From Ianthella basta (taxonomy: Eukaryota > Porifera > Demospongiae > Verongiida > Ianthellidae), in contig OZ025878.1 in the NCBI GenBank assembly GCA_964019415.1, forward strand, positions 5,005,512 through 5,069,511: 64,000 nucleotides of DNA. Direction: 5' to 3'. Positions 1 through 15,500 of this stretch are shown one piece after another. Below the pieces are notes generated by a model. The model did not search any database and had not been told where the DNA came from. It saw nothing but the letters and a program-made list of their open reading frames with translations. Position 1 is the first letter of the stretch. Every line of letters starts with the position of its first letter. The translations under genes were made by a program, and so were the position numbers.

Positions 1-9
1 AGCACATAC

Positions 10-538
10 CCTCATCATCCATAATGTTGACAGTCGCTGCGTTAGGTGACCCCTTGATGACACCCATAGCTACGGATGCATCTGGGATCTCCAGATCAAA
101 AGTGAACAACTCAGCAAGTTCTGCAATGTTGTCATCAGTGATGGTCACATTAAAGCTGATCACATTCACTCCAGCTGGGAAGGTCACTGTGAAATTTTTG
201 CCCTTGTTGTCACTATCACCTGTGAGTGCACAAAGAATTATTTGTTGCATTGTGGAAAATGCATTTGAAAAGTTGGGACAATATATGCACAGTTGTTTCT
301 ATGCTAGAAGATTGCATGCAGTTTTACTGTTCCACGGTTTCTGCTTTTAAAATATTCTGGTACATTGCATAGGTACACAAATAGCACTAACGAGTAGCAG
401 TTCCATTCTGTGTGAGCACAGTGACAGTGAAGGCAAAGTCAGGATGGTCTACAAGGGCTTCCAAAGTGATGACAGCATTACTGTCTATTCCTTCCTTCAC
501 AGAGTAGTTGGATGGCTTGAAATGAACTGGGATCAATT
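10..538 (-). CDS. Calx-beta domain 24, cassette type C/D (exons 46-47)
   Basis: Exons 392-538 (147 bp; FKPSNYSVKEGIDSN) and 10-219 (210 bp; ends IMDDEG). The GTATGT donor at positions 4-9 shows that the gene continues to the left of the window. Confidence 0.86.
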
Positions 539-3500
539 CTGCACAGAAAAGCAAATAGCATGCAGGATAGTCGTGGAAATGTTACACAAATAAACATGAA
601 TGATACAATGTATACTCCTACATGAGTATTGTCAGTGATATGAACAAAGGAGATCCTGCAAATGTGTGCTTGACAAGTACAAATATGCGTATGCCATAAG
701 GCCACAAAAGATTGGCAGTAAATATAATATATTGGAGGACTGAATAGTGGTCATTGCTCTGTATACTGTGCTGTGATGTGTATGACAAGTGTTGAAGAAA
801 ATTTCCCCCAAAAAACACACTTTCTGTGAAAATATACACTCAAGCAAATGCCTATACTTAAACGCCAGCACGGCAGCTAAAAATGGATGTTTTCGTGTGT
901 ACATCACTCTGTTCTAACATATGCTATACAAAAACCTTGTTCATAGGCTGCACATGTATAATATGTAGAGCATGGGTAGAAGGATAGCCTGGGCACTGCT
1001 TTTTCTGCTCCCCACCAAAACTAGGGAAGTACTGGGAAGTGCATAATAATTATTATAATGTCCATACGTAACTCTAGGTGAAGGTAGAACAGGGGTAAAT
1101 GATATAATGACCATCACAACACCTCCAAACAGCAAGCTATCTGATTTAGGATTACCACCATAGTCAGCACAGCCATTAATAGACCACTAAATATTGAACT
1201 GTGATTATGTATACAGCAATGACAGGGATCTATGATGGTATAATCCTTACAAATAGTGGCAGTGCAGTATACATACGCACTTGGCATGTGTACAAATCTA
1301 GCTCACCATCGTTGTCCATGATAGTGACATTGGCTGCTGCGTTGGGTCCCAGCTGGACTCCCTTGGAAATGATGTCATCTGTAATAGACAGTGACAGTTG
1401 GAAAGATTCCAGATCCTCAATCACATTGTCATCCACAATGGTAACATTGAATTCCTTTCTTGTTTCACCAGGGAGAAATTCTAGCTGATGCTGCACTGGC
1501 TGATAGTCGTCACCGACTGAAGAAAAGGATACAATGATAAACATGTTAAATTACTTAATCTTATCAGATTCATGATAGAAGTGCATTGCATGTGTGCTGC
1601 CATGTGTATGTGTGTGCTTATGACTGTATTAAAGTCATCTTAACTGATCTTGCACAAACTACATTCATCTTGCTTACCAACAGCAGTTCCATCTGTGTTG
1701 ACAACAGTGACTGTGTATGGGAAATCTGCTTCTTGAGTTGCAGTGACTACAGCCACGAAAGACCCAACATCCTCCCTCACTGAATACTCATCACTATCAA
1801 GGGATATCATGAGCTCTTCAACTGCATGGACAAAAAGATGCACAGACTGGACTTGCTAATAGTTCAGAATCACATCGCACTGATAAGGGCATCATATAAT
1901 GAATGTGTTCACCGTCATCATCCATAATGTTGACAGTTGCAGTGTCAGGTGACCCCTTGATGACACCCATAGCTGCAGATGCAGCTGGGATCTCCAGAGC
2001 AAGAGTGAACAACTCAGCAAGTTCAGCAATGTTGTCATCAATGATGGTCACATTGAAGCTGATCATATTCACTCCAGCTGGGAAGGCCACTGTGAAACGT
2101 TCACCCTCATAGTCAGAGCCACCTGTGTTGAGTGTGCAAAAAGGATGGACATGAATAGTGCAAATACATCCTTGCTGTATGCGCTGCACTCTGTTAGCCT
2201 GAATGAGTTGAAGTGTTGATATGGAGTACCAACAACTGCTATAACGGCTCACGAATAGCACTTCCATCCTGTGTGACCACAGTGACAGTGAAGCCAAAGT
2301 CAGGATGGTCATTAAGTGCCCCCAAGGTGATAACGGCATTGCTGTTCACTCCTTCCTTTACAGAATAGTTGGCTGGGTTGAAATGCACTGGAACAAAGAC
2401 TGTGCAAATGAAACAGCCAACAACAGTGGGTATGGCATTACATTTCAGGAGCATCATAAGCTAATCTCTAGGATGTGCACACACACTCTGTACAGAGATC
2501 AACATACAAATAGTATCAATGCAGCATTAGAATGAATTGCAATACATTGTAGTGGCATAGTATGATTAATTCATAAAGCCAAAAGAGAACAATAATCCCA
2601 ACATACGAGTCTCATCAGTGACGGTGACAAAGGCCATATTTGGAGATCCAGCAACCACAGCATCTGGTGCACCAGGGAGACTAAGCGTGGCCTTGAAGTA
2701 CTCATCATCTTCCACAAAGTAGTCTGTTAGAGTAGTCACGGAGACTGTCACCTTCATTGTCCCAGCTGGAATCAACACAGTAAAGGAGCCACCTGTGTAG
2801 TCATCAGGATCTGGGTGGGATAGAAGGATGGCTCTTGAAATGTGGCACTCTGAAATACGTAATCATGTAACTATGGTTATCTGATAGCATCAAAGGTACC
2901 TTGAGCTGTGATGTTCATGGTGGTGACAGTGATGTTGATGTCCTTGGGTGATAGTTTGTCCAGTACAATCATGATGTCAGCTGGTGTGCCCTTAGGAACA
3001 GTGTAGTTCTGTGGACTGAAACTGATGACCACCACTGAAAAGGAACATTCAAGAAGTCTTTATAACAATCACAGTATGAAAACACTGCATTACACTGTAT
3101 TGCACATACCCTCGTCATCTATAATTTTGACAGTCGCTTCATCAGGCGACCCCTTGATGACACCCATAGCTACAGATGCAGCTGGGATCATCAGATCAAG
3201 AGTGAACAGCTCAGCAAGTTCAGCAATGTTGTCATCAATGATGGTCACATTGAAGCTGATCACATTCACCCCAGCTGGGAAGGTCACTGTGAAACGTTCA
3301 CCCTCATAGTCAGAGCCACCTGAGTTGAGTGTGCAAATGGAAGCATTACAAAAGAGAGTGCACACGCGATGAAGTACATAAAGCCAGAGAGAGTGCAAGT
3401 ACTCACGAGTAGCAGATCCATCCTGTGTGAGCACAGTGACAGTGAAGACAATGTCAGGGTGGTCTTTAAGTGCTTTCAAGATAATGACAACATTGCTGTC

Positions 3501-6500
3501 CACTCCTTCCTTCACAGAGTAGTCAGCTGGGTTGAACTGCACTGGAATACTGTCTGCAAGTGCAGAACAATGGAATAAACATGCAGCAAAAGAGGATTGT
3601 AACAGATCTATAACAGAATTATGTGCTGAATTCTAACAAGCGCATGTAGCCTATATAAACAGAGCAATAATCCCAACATACAAGTAGCGTCATTGATGGT
3701 GACAGAGGCCATATTTGGAGAGCCAACAACCACAGCTTCTGGTGCACCAGGGAGACTGAGGGTGGTCTTGAAGTGCTCATCGTCTTCCACAAGGTTATCT
3801 GTTAAAGTAGTCACAGGGACTGTCACCTTTACTGTCCCAGCTGGGATCAACACAGTAAAGTAGCCACCTGTGTAGTCATCAGGATCTGGGTGGGATATAG
3901 AAGGATGACTCTTGAAATGTGACACTCTTAAATACATACTGTAATTATGTAACTATGTTTATCAGATAGCACAAAGGTACCTTGTGCAGTGATGTCCATG
4001 GTAGTGACAGTAATGTTGATGTCCTTGGGTGATGGTTTGTCCAGTACAATCATGATATCAGCTGGTGTGCCCTCAGGAACAGTGTAGTTCTGAGGACTGA
4101 AACTGATGACCACCACTGAAAGAAAACATTCAAGAATTCTTGAAAACAAACACAGCATGAAGACGCTACAACACATTGTATTGAACTAACCCTCATCATC
4201 AATAATGTTGACAGTTGCAGTGTCAGGTGAGCCTTTGATGACACCCATAGCTGCAGATGCAGCTGGGATCTCCAGATCAAGAGTGAACAACTCAGCAAGT
4301 TCAGCAATGTTGTCATCAATGATGGTCACATTGAAGCTGATCACATTCACTCCAGCTGGGAAGGTCACTGTGAAACGCTCACCCTCATAGTCAGAGCCAC
4401 CTGCGTTTAGTATGTACACAAAAGAAGAAGTCTTAGAGTAGGTATAGGTAGGTAGGATAAACGCATTGTCATGCATGTACAGACGTTATTGGCAATCACA
4501 ATGACCAGAAGGAACTGGTCATTGCTGGCCAATACCTTCTGTTCTGCTACTATATCAAGCATCCACACACTGACATATGTACTATACAAAACATGAGATA
4601 CTACAGCAACACACGTATAGCAGTTCCATCCTGTGCGACTACAATGACATCAAAGGCAAAGTCAGGATGGGCTTCAAGTGCTTCTAAGGTGATCACAGCA
4701 ACACTGTCCACTCCTTCCTTCACAAAGTATTCAGTGGGGTTAAACCGTACTGGAATATCAGCTGTACAGGTGTAAAGCAGAATAATTCTGTTAATACAGA
4801 AAGACTATAATGCAAGTACTGGCAAAAAGCTAATTATCCCCCACATACGAGTCTCATCAGTGATGGTGACGAAGGCCATATTAGTAGAGCCAATAACCAT
4901 ATCCTCTGGTGCACCGGGGATGGTGAGGGTGGCCTTGAAGAACTCATCATCTTCTACAAAGTTGTCACTCAGAGTAGCCACAGGGACTGTCACCTTGGTT
5001 GCACCAACTAGGATCACCACATTAAATGATCCACCAGTATAGTCAGTACCATCTGAGGAGAAAGGCAAAACACACAAGAAGGTAGTGCCTTACCATTATT
5101 AACATAGCTTATGCACAGCTGTTGCATGCAGGATACTCTTTCATGAACAAACATATACTCACCTTCAGCTGTAATGTCCATGGTAGTGACAGTAATTGTG
5201 ATGTTCTTCACAGAAGGCTTGTCCAAGACAACCATCAGTTCAGCTGGAGTACCCTCGGGAACAGTGTAGTTCTGAGGACTGAAACTCACTGTCACATCTA
5301 CATGTGGCAGAGGATAAAGGTCTCTTAAGTGACTGAAGTGGAGAAGAATAACCACAGATTCTGGTGCACCAGGGAGACTGAAGGTGGCCTTGAAGTACTC
5401 ATCAATAAGGAGAATTTCCAATAAAATATGATTTTGCTAAGACAACCTACTAACTGAGACACAGTGCAGATAATATAAGGGGAATTAGACATTAAGTGAA
5501 TTTCTTACTACTGATGAAACTTTGATGTAGTAAAAATACTGTGGAAAATGACGCTAATTGATGAATTGCAATAGTATAATACAGGAAACCCTGAGACTGT
5601 CACAGACACACTTACTGGTACTGGTAGTATCTGTAATGTTCACTCTAGCAACACTGGGAACTCCCTCCTGCAAATTTGAAAATCCTGTGGGCACACTGAG
5701 GACTGCAGTGAAATACTCCAGCCCCTCCAGGATGTTGTCTGGCTCGGTGGACACCATGACAGAGGAGGATCCCGGGATGGTGAGGGAGGGGGCAAAGCTG
5801 ACTATAAAACGACCTCCATCATAGTCAGCAGGCGCTGTATATATAAATGATAGGAAGGACACAATGAGAATGACTGAGTGCCTTCAGCCATTGAAGTGCG
5901 TACGTACTTTATAGCAAGCAAATTACACTGGCACTTACAAGCTGCAGATCCATCCTGAGTGGTAACATTGATGGTGAATGGGAAGCTATAGGGCCTGTTT
6001 GTCACCAAGATGAGCTCCCCAGCATCACCTTCAGGTACCTCATAGTCTGCTTGCTGAAACATAACTGTCAGGGCTGCAGAAAGAGGGCAAAGTGGATTAA
6101 AATGTTGCATTAATTTTGTTACACTACACAAAGTATGCTATACATAACACTGTTGTTCATCAGTTGTGGACTGGTAAAGTGCATCTTTGAATTGTCAGCA
6201 GAAGATAAACAGAACAAAAATACACTGATATACCATTGTTATCCAAGACATCAACCGGAGCAGTGTCTGGAGCTCCTGGTACGACTCGGCTCTTGGATGT
6301 GCTCACAATGACTATCATAAAGTTCTCTGTTAGCTCAGCAATGTTGTCATCAATGATGGGCACATCAAAAGTGGCTGACTTTTGTCCTGCACTGAAGGAC
6401 ACGGTGAACACAACACTCCTATAGTCATCTCCTTCTTCAGCAGTGTTATCCATGTAGCTCAAGGAGACAGAGAATGGGAAGCTATAAAGTGAAGTGCTGG

Positions 6501-9500
6501 CCATCAGAGATACCGTGGCAATGGCTCCCTCTGTCACATTGTAGGAAGCAGGGTCAAAGAAGACAGTCAGATCTACAGGGAGAAATACGTGGGCAGAATA
6601 GATTCAATGAAAAATATATAGATTAATACAATATAATACATACGGTAGAAATAAAAGCAAGCAAGAACTTGAATTTGAACTGTTCACCAAAGCAAGACTA
6701 TCTTGACTATGTATGTACAGGTAATGCACAGTAGGACTTCAGGAAGACTAGGTATAGCTGATAGAATGAACTTTCCTGTGAAGAAGTTATCTAAGTCAAT
6801 TAAAACTGGTCTATACTAACAGGCCACCACAACATGCATATGCGGCACATCAAACTCACCTGGTTCATTATCATTGATTGTGACGTATGAGGTATCTGGA
6901 TCACCAGGTTGTACTAGACTTGGCATGCTGGCGGACACAATCATCACTTTGAAGTATTCAGTCATTTCAGTAATGTCATCATCATTTGTGGGCACCATCA
7001 AGATGGCTGATGCTTGACCAGCTGTAAACACCACTGTGTATGGCCCTTCATCATAGTCTCCGGGAGCTGTGAAATGGGTACAAGACATAATTATTAATGA
7101 GCAAACACTTCTTCATAAAGTACGCCCATCCACCTGCATGTAATTCTGCTATCATGCCAAATATACGTATAACCACACTTGATAGGATGTTACCATGTTT
7201 CATCCTAGCGCACAAGGATAGTGGAGATATGGCTGGAAAATTATGCAATGTATGTATATGTATACACCTTCAGCTTGTTCAGCGTACAGTATGGGATGAT
7301 AGTTAGTCCATATATATTGTTCCAGAGTAGCTACAACATACATATATACAACATGGCACCTCTACCAACAGTCATACCTATGCATGATGTATGAATGGCA
7401 GCACAAGCCAAAGTAAAAACCCCGCCCTCCAAGGGAGGCAACCAGGATAGTAATCAGTAAACATGGTTACTCAAGTATACTGTGACTGCTTGAATGAAGA
7501 ACAGCAGTTTCGGCAATAAAATAGGTTTGTAGCTGGACCAGATGTACTTTGATTGCAGCCAACAGGCTTTGATTGTCACTGATCTATTGGATAATATTGG
7601 CAGTCCTCACTTGCTTCAAAGACTATGAGGAACCACGCACACATGTCAACAGCCCATGGCTCACAATGCAGTTGTCATATGGGCGCATGAGTGTTGACAA
7701 ATAATGTACAGCAATAGCCTACAAGCACGAGTGGAACTGGAAACATTGAGTTGTCTACCAGTACCCCTTCCTGCCTTGCAAATGTCATTGAACAATGGTG
7801 GTTGGAAAAGGAGTCTTGGCTACTTCAGACTAAAGGCATAGGGACAATAAGTACCTTCTGCTGATCTACCCATGGTCATCAGAGTGACTGTAAAGTCAAA
7901 CTTATAGTCACTGGAGCTCAGCATTACCAAAACCCTTCCAGGTTGTCCCTCAGTGACAGTGTCATTGGCAGGTAGAGTCACAATTAAATCTGCATAACAG
8001 CAACAGGGGTCATATTGAAATGTTATTAAATTGTACACGTATATGACAAGCTGCTTCTACTCACCAGGCTCATTGTCCAGGAAGGTGATGTAGGAGGTGT
8101 CTGGATCACCTGGCCAAACCTTGTCTGGCCTATCAGTGAATGTAATCATGACTTTGAAGTACTCAGTCAGCTCCAAAGTGCTGTCATCCACTGTTGGAAC
8201 CATTACAATGGCTGAGTCCTGACCAGCAGTGAAGGTGACTATGTAGAGGCCACTGCCATAATCACCAGGAGCTGATGAGGGGCGGAGGGAAGGCATTCAC
8301 AGCCATCATAAATAAAACATTAGGTGTGAAGTGCATTCTATGTACGTACGTATAAGTTATGATTTAACTAACCAACAGCTGATCCATCCATGTGTTCAAG
8401 AGTGACAGTGAAGTCAAACTCATAGTCAGAAGAGCTCAGAACCAGAGTGATGTTGACTTTGTCACCCTCAGTGACAGTGTAGTTCTGAGGCATCACACTA
8501 ACTGCAATCACAGGTTCATTGTCCTCGATGGTGATGTGGGAGGTTTCTGGACTACCTATTTCAACTAAGTCTGCTTGAGTATTAGAAGTAGCCATAACTT
8601 TGAAATATTCAGTGAGCTCTGAAGTGCTGTCATTAACGTTTGGCACAGTTACAATGGATGAAGCTTGGCCAGCAGTGAAGGTGACTGTGTAGGGGCCACT
8701 GTCATAATCACCAGGGGCTGACAGAAATGAGAAATGTGAGTCAGTCATTTCCCTGTTTGTGCTTAAGTAGGTCAAATACATGCAACCATTTACTAACCAA
8801 CAGCTGATCCATCCATGGTCATCAGAGTGACATTGAAGTCAAACTCATAGTCAGAGGTGCTCAGCATTACCACAACCTGTGCTGATTGTCCCTCAATTAC
8901 AGTATAGTTGCCAGGTAGAGTCACAATGAGAGCTGTAACATGGAGGAATAGAGTATTAGAATGATGTTTGATAAGTAGAGTCACTGCATGCTCACATGCT
9001 TCATTCACAGTAATACAGTATACTTATGCATGCACATAAGCCACATATGCATCCTTCACAATATTAAATTGTACTGTGCATAGCACAAGAGTTGAATGCA
9101 AAGGGGCTCACGCCCATCATTGTCCAGGATATCCACAAGTGCAGTATCTGCTGAGCCTCTTCTGACACCAATGCTGCTGCTAGCTGCTGGGATGATGAGG
9201 ATGGCCTTGAACTGCTCTGTCAATTCAACAGTGGAGTCACCAATGGTGTCCACTGTGATGTTGGCTGTCATCTGCCCAGGTATGAAGGTCACAGTGTAGG
9301 GAGAGCTGGAGGCATCATAATCACCAAGTGCTGCACATACAGAGTGGTAGAGAAACAATGAGTAATTTGTGGCCAAATTGAATTTATTTAGTAACATTTG
9401 TCCACAGCAGGGCTAAAGAGAGATCACAGTACACAGTATGCAACAAAACATATTTATAGAGTTTATGAAGCATGACATACCTATCGCAGTGATATCCATC

Positions 9501-12500
9501 AAGGTGACATTAACATCGAAAGCCACTGAGAAGGTCCTGTTCACTCTAAGTGTGATTACAGCGCTGCCTTCTTCCATTACTTGATACTGACTCGGATCAA
9601 AGTATACCTCAATCACTACAGAATAAATTGACTTAGCATTCTAAATTCAGTGAGTCTTATTCTCACAAATCAAACTCAACTACTTACAGCACAATGTAAG
9701 ACACAGAAGTGTGATGTGCTCCCTCAGAAGAAGGGGTTTGTAATATTGTAATATAAAAGTAGTTAACTAGAAGTAAGTATGAATTACATTACAATGTGTG
9801 CACACTCAGTTGAAGACTATCTTCCACTTCAGCATATATACTATACATACCTTCATCATCCAGTATCCTCACAAGTGACTCAATGGGCATGCCTGGCTGC
9901 ACTCCAATGTCTGCCGCCTCTTGTGGGATGATGATCCTCAGGCCAAACTCTTCTGGACCCTCAAATATCATGTCATCTATGATGGGTATCTCTAATGTGG
10001 CTGACTGAGCACCGCTTGGGAAGGTGACAGTGAATGTGGTGCCAGAGTAGTCATCTTCCTCTGCAGGTCCAAGAGCACATTAAAATATGGTGAAGCATGT
10101 GTCATAACAGTAGACATTTGCACAACACTGGTGGCTGGAAGGAGGGGGGGGGGGTCTCCTGAGTGACACAGAAAGAGCAAGCTGTACTACAGTGATTCAA
10201 AGCATGGTGATGTACAGCATAAAGTAGCGGGATGAACATCCAGCCATGGCACTCAGGCAGGGGTGTTTCCTATTCAGCAATAAATTTTCTCTCAAGTATA
10301 CCAGTTCAAATATCATGAATTCTGATATGTAGAAGCAATAACAACTCACTAGCTGAAATATTGAAAATATGCTGTATACATATGTCAAGGCCTAACATGT
10401 TTGTCATTTGCTTGGGAAACTTGTATGTAATTCAGTCAAGCATGAAGACCATAGCGAATGCTAACCACTTGTTGCGATGATGTCACTGAAAGCACAGACT
10501 AGCAGAGGCACCATGTGGGTGTTTGCTCAGATCAATCTCAATTATGTGCAGCTAGCAAAGCAATCCAATGCTGTACAAATGGCACTTTACAAGTAAATGC
10601 AGAAATGCTTAAAGAATATGTAATACTAGCAGGAGTAAACGCTGTCTGGCAGGCTTCCTGCTATGGCAAGTCACATGCCAAGTTGGGCATACTATTTATA
10701 TACAATAGCATCTGTGCTACCATAAATGAAGAGCTGCTCTAAAGACAAGGAGTTCAAATTTTACCACTTGGTACAGCAAATCAAATCGATTGTTATGTGA
10801 AGTATGTAGAAGGGAACTATAACTAATAATGGTGGCCAGTTGCAAAGGATAAACGGATAATAAAAATGAATGATATATATCTCCGGCCACAAGTACAGCA
10901 AGACAGGTGACCTCCACCAGTCTTGCAGATGTACACTTTCTTGTACGTACTACACAATCTCTCTGTATAATTTTGCCAAATTTGTGTTGTAGTTTTTGCC
11001 CTACTCATGAAGAAACAAAAACATACAAGCAATTGAACTGGACTATTAGCTATAGTAAGTACACATTTGAATACCACTGAACTGGACGAATAGTTACTAC
11101 CTATAGCAGATCCATCTGTAGCCACAGCAGTGACTATGAAGGGGAGGGCATGAGGTTCTGAGGCACGCACAGTCACCACGGCAACACGGTCATCCTCTCG
11201 AACTACATACACTGGACGCTCAAAGAAGACCATCAACACTGCAATAAGAGGAGGAAAAAGCATTAGAATATTACGTACACAAATTAGTGCAATCTGTGTG
11301 TTAGCAAGTGCTGCTATGCATGTGTTCACTAATAGTACTGCATACTATGGGCTAGAGTGAATTTCTATAGGAATAATATTATAGTATTCCATGGTCTGAA
11401 AACTGAGTTTCTGCAGATAAAATCAATATAAATGCTGCAAAGTATACTGAGAAAAGTTCACAGCTCTGTATCAGCTTACTCTCGTCATCATTGATCAGTA
11501 CAGTTGCAGTGTCAGGTGAGCCAGCTGTGACCCTGTAGTCTCTGGTGGTCTCTGCAGGTACTTGGATGACAGCAGTGAAGTTCTCTGCTCCTTCAACATC
11601 ATCATCATGGAGTGTTGGAACTTGCACAACAGCAGTACTGCTACCACTGAATGTGGCAGTCAAGAGACCACCAGTGTAGTCAGCACCATCTATAATGAGC
11701 AAGGAGAATGGCATATAATTCAAAACTCTAACATACCATGTCATCTTCTGGGGTGGGTAAATGTTTATACGAAATCCTCTGTGCGGTACCAAGATCATCA
11801 TGTATCTCTATTATACACACCGATAGATGTTCCATCCATGGTTTGCACCATCACAATGATGGTAATAGAGAGATCCACATCCACAGTCAGTCTCAGAGTG
11901 AGGTTGGCAACTTGGCCCTCCAGTACAGGATAAAGATCAGGATCAAAGAACACTTGAGCAGCAGTTTGGTCCTCAATGATGACAATGGCCTCTGACGGAC
12001 TACCCTCAGACACACGTGGGAAGCCAGCAGGCACAGACAACACGGCCATGAACAGCTCATCATCCTCCAGAATGGAGTCAGAATCAGTCATCAGATTAAG
12101 TGTACCCCTCTGGGTGGCAACATCAAACACAACTCGGTAGTCTCTATCTACATAGTCCCCTGGAGCTACAGGAATAGATAAAGAAATTATAAGAATGTGA
12201 ATGATGTTACCCATTATCCTACCTACACAGATGTACATACACACACCAGCGCATCCCTTCTCACTGTGTGTGAGTAATCTCCACTGTATTACTGTACAGT
12301 GTGTGCATGGTACATGTACAATAGACTGCATGTACAGAGCACTTACCAATAGCAGTGATATCCTCAAATGTAACATCAACTGTAAATGAAACTTCAAATC
12401 TTTTGTCTGCTAATAGAGTCAGTTCCCGGTCTCCTCCCTCAAGCACAGAGTAGTTTGTAGGTCTGAAGAATACACTCAATTCTAATTTCAAAGGTGGAAA

Positions 12501-15500
12501 AGTGGAGAGATATAGGATGCAACTGCTGAAGTGGAAACAATAATGCTGGCAGAAGCAACAATTATGCAAACTGCCAAAAATGAGAAATATTCGCACAGAT
12601 TAACAATACTGCAAGTCCTGGATCAATAAGGCAGTGGGTATGATCAGATTTAAACCAATCTGTCTCACCTTCATTATCTTCTATCTCTACTGTAGCTCTC
12701 AGTATAGTCCCTTCCAAGATCCCAAGTGCCTGGAATGATGAGGCAATACTAAGGTCCAAGAAGAAGTCCTCCTGTCCTTCATAGATGTCATCGTTGATAA
12801 TGGCCACCATGGCACTACCACTACTTTGCCCAACAGGGATGTCAACAATCACAGAGTAACTGCAGGTCATGTTATCACTCTCGTGATAGTCCAAGCCACC
12901 TGACATGGAGTTGAGTGAGAAGATGTCCAGTAGGTGCTGATACAGCAAGTGCAAGCAAATGGTGGACAATGCGGTGTCTATCTACACACTTATATACATA
13001 GGTGAGTACAGTGATAGCTACATCAAAGGTTGTAATGTATTGCCAATAGCTAGTACACTGTGTACAGTTCCAAGAACAAGTTGCAGTGCATACAATCCAT
13101 ACAGTACTCTTATACTGCGTGGCAGCCCAATTATAATAAACCTCACATGCCCTGTAACTTACATATAGCAGATCCATCTACTGCAGTTGTCATCACCTGG
13201 TAGTCAAATGAGGCAGCACTGGTAGCAGCTATTCTGTAGGAGAGGCTACCACTATCCTCACGTACAATGTATAAGCTTCTCTCAAACATACACCTCAACT
13301 CTGTGCGCAGGATTGATCAAAGGAAGATACACCATTAGTATAGTCTGCATATACGTACCACACTGTACAATCATTGCAGTATACTAACACAGCACATGAT
13401 ACGCAGTAAACTGAGCAAAGAAAGCTTGGCAGTGGGTATTTTCCTTACAATTGAAAGGCATAAAAATGCATTACATGCATACTTACAAACAACTGCATAA
13501 TATATTATACATAATAATTATACAATAACAATGTAATCACTCAGTATATACATACATACTGTACATACATACATACGCACCTATGTACTTCTTACAGATT
13601 TAACATGGACACTACATGCATTCAACAAATTAATTAACTAACAGCACCCTATACATATGCAGTGAATATATGCCCCTAATAAACAGAAGAGAACATAAAC
13701 ATACCATCATCATTTCTGATGGTGATGTTAGCCTGATCAAAGCCTGATCTCACTATTATTCCTGGCTGGCTACCGGAATAGGTAAAGGAGAGTTGGAACA
13801 GCTCATCCCTCTCCACAATGAGCTCATCTATCACTGTAACTGTGAACTGGACACTTGTCTGCCCAGCAGGGATGGTTACTATCTGAGGGAATCCAGTAGT
13901 ATTGAAATCAACATCAGCTGTGGGAGGAATGGGAAGGAGTAGAGTGAGTACTGAATTCACTGGCAAGCCTAAACACACAAAGATTACCTTGTGCTCTGAA
14001 TAGTGCTGCAATACCTGCAAGGTAAGATAGACTTGATGCTGTGTAAGTATGTATGTAGGGTCTGCATGCACTTTGTCATGCTAACAGCCAATGATGCAAT
14101 GACACAACTGTTCGCCTATGCATGTAAGTACACAGTCACAGCTCACTGTACCCACCTGCCAGTTCACCCCCTACCAAACTGACAGCAATGTCTTGACGGT
14201 AGACATCACTCAGTCTCAGAGTCACTGTGACCGTTGTCTCATTCTCAAAAATGCTGTAGGCTGTCTGATCAAGGAAAATTTCCACCTCCTCTGCAAAGTG
14301 TGGTAACGAGTCGGTCAACGGTGTGATGCAATAGCAAGATCTACATAACCAATTCTCTAACACAATATACATCAACACAACATTTAAAATGCAACAATCC
14401 TACATAAATTGACATGCACACATGTGTATAAACATACGTAGGTACAGCAATTATCTCCATTTATAATACCATGTGAATGTGTACATGTGTATGCGTGAAG
14501 CCACGCATATAACATCCAAAAGCTGAGTTGTTCATTAACCATAATCATGGTTAAGAGAAGAAAAACTGAATTAATATATATTGTAAGTGCACAGACAGTT
14601 TGTGTATGTGAGACACGCCAGACGAATGGCCAGCATATTCACATCAATGATACAGAAAGCCTTGTTGCTATTGTCACTGCCTACATGGATAGGGAAGGTC
14701 CTTGTAGATTGGTCAGCACCACTGGAAGTGATGCAGAAGACATTGGCAGAACATCCAAAGTGGGCATGCATAATCTTTAACTGAGCGGTCCTAGCCATAT
14801 GGTGAACATACTCTGTACAGACAAGCAGTATACTAATACAAGAAACGCCATTCTTGTGACAATATAGTATTATCAGTCCACTGTCATTATAATCACTCAA
14901 ATGATGAAGCATAGCATAGCAACCACAAGAGAATGAACTATGAATGAAGAAGATTACAGCTAATACACATATTAACTCATGGTCTCTTGTTCACAATTCA
15001 CAATTCACATTGCATATTGCTATTAATCAGGTGAATACATTATTGGTATGGTGTATCATGTGTGTTGTATAATGTCCATTACAAAGTAATCACACAGAAT
15101 CTGTTGTTACAAAACCAAAACTATGTGATCAGTTGCGATGTGTGATTGCAATGGTGGAAAAGAAACCTGTAGCCAGTATGGACATTTACATACAGTCGCG
15201 TACACTTAGTTATATGTATTATTGTGTTAGTGCTGTTAATCACTCACTGTCATTATCTAGGATCTCAATGAGTGGCTGTTTGGGACTTCCAATGAGAACA
15301 CGAGAAGCATCTTCTGGTCTGGCATTTACATCAGCATTGAAGTACTCTGAGTTTTCTGGAAAGAAATCATCAGCAATAGTGACATTGTAGAGCAGTCGTT
15401 TGCTCCCAGCTGGAAAGGTGATGCCAAAGGGAGCCCTCGGTAGGTAGTCCAGTACAGCTGAAGAGTGGGAAGAGATATGGAAATGAGACAGATTCAGTAA

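Noticed and set aside
24..5824. Plus-strand ORFs of 60-108 residues opposite the Calx-beta exons
   Set aside because: Antisense shadows: the same antisense peptide recurs wherever the same exon type recurs.
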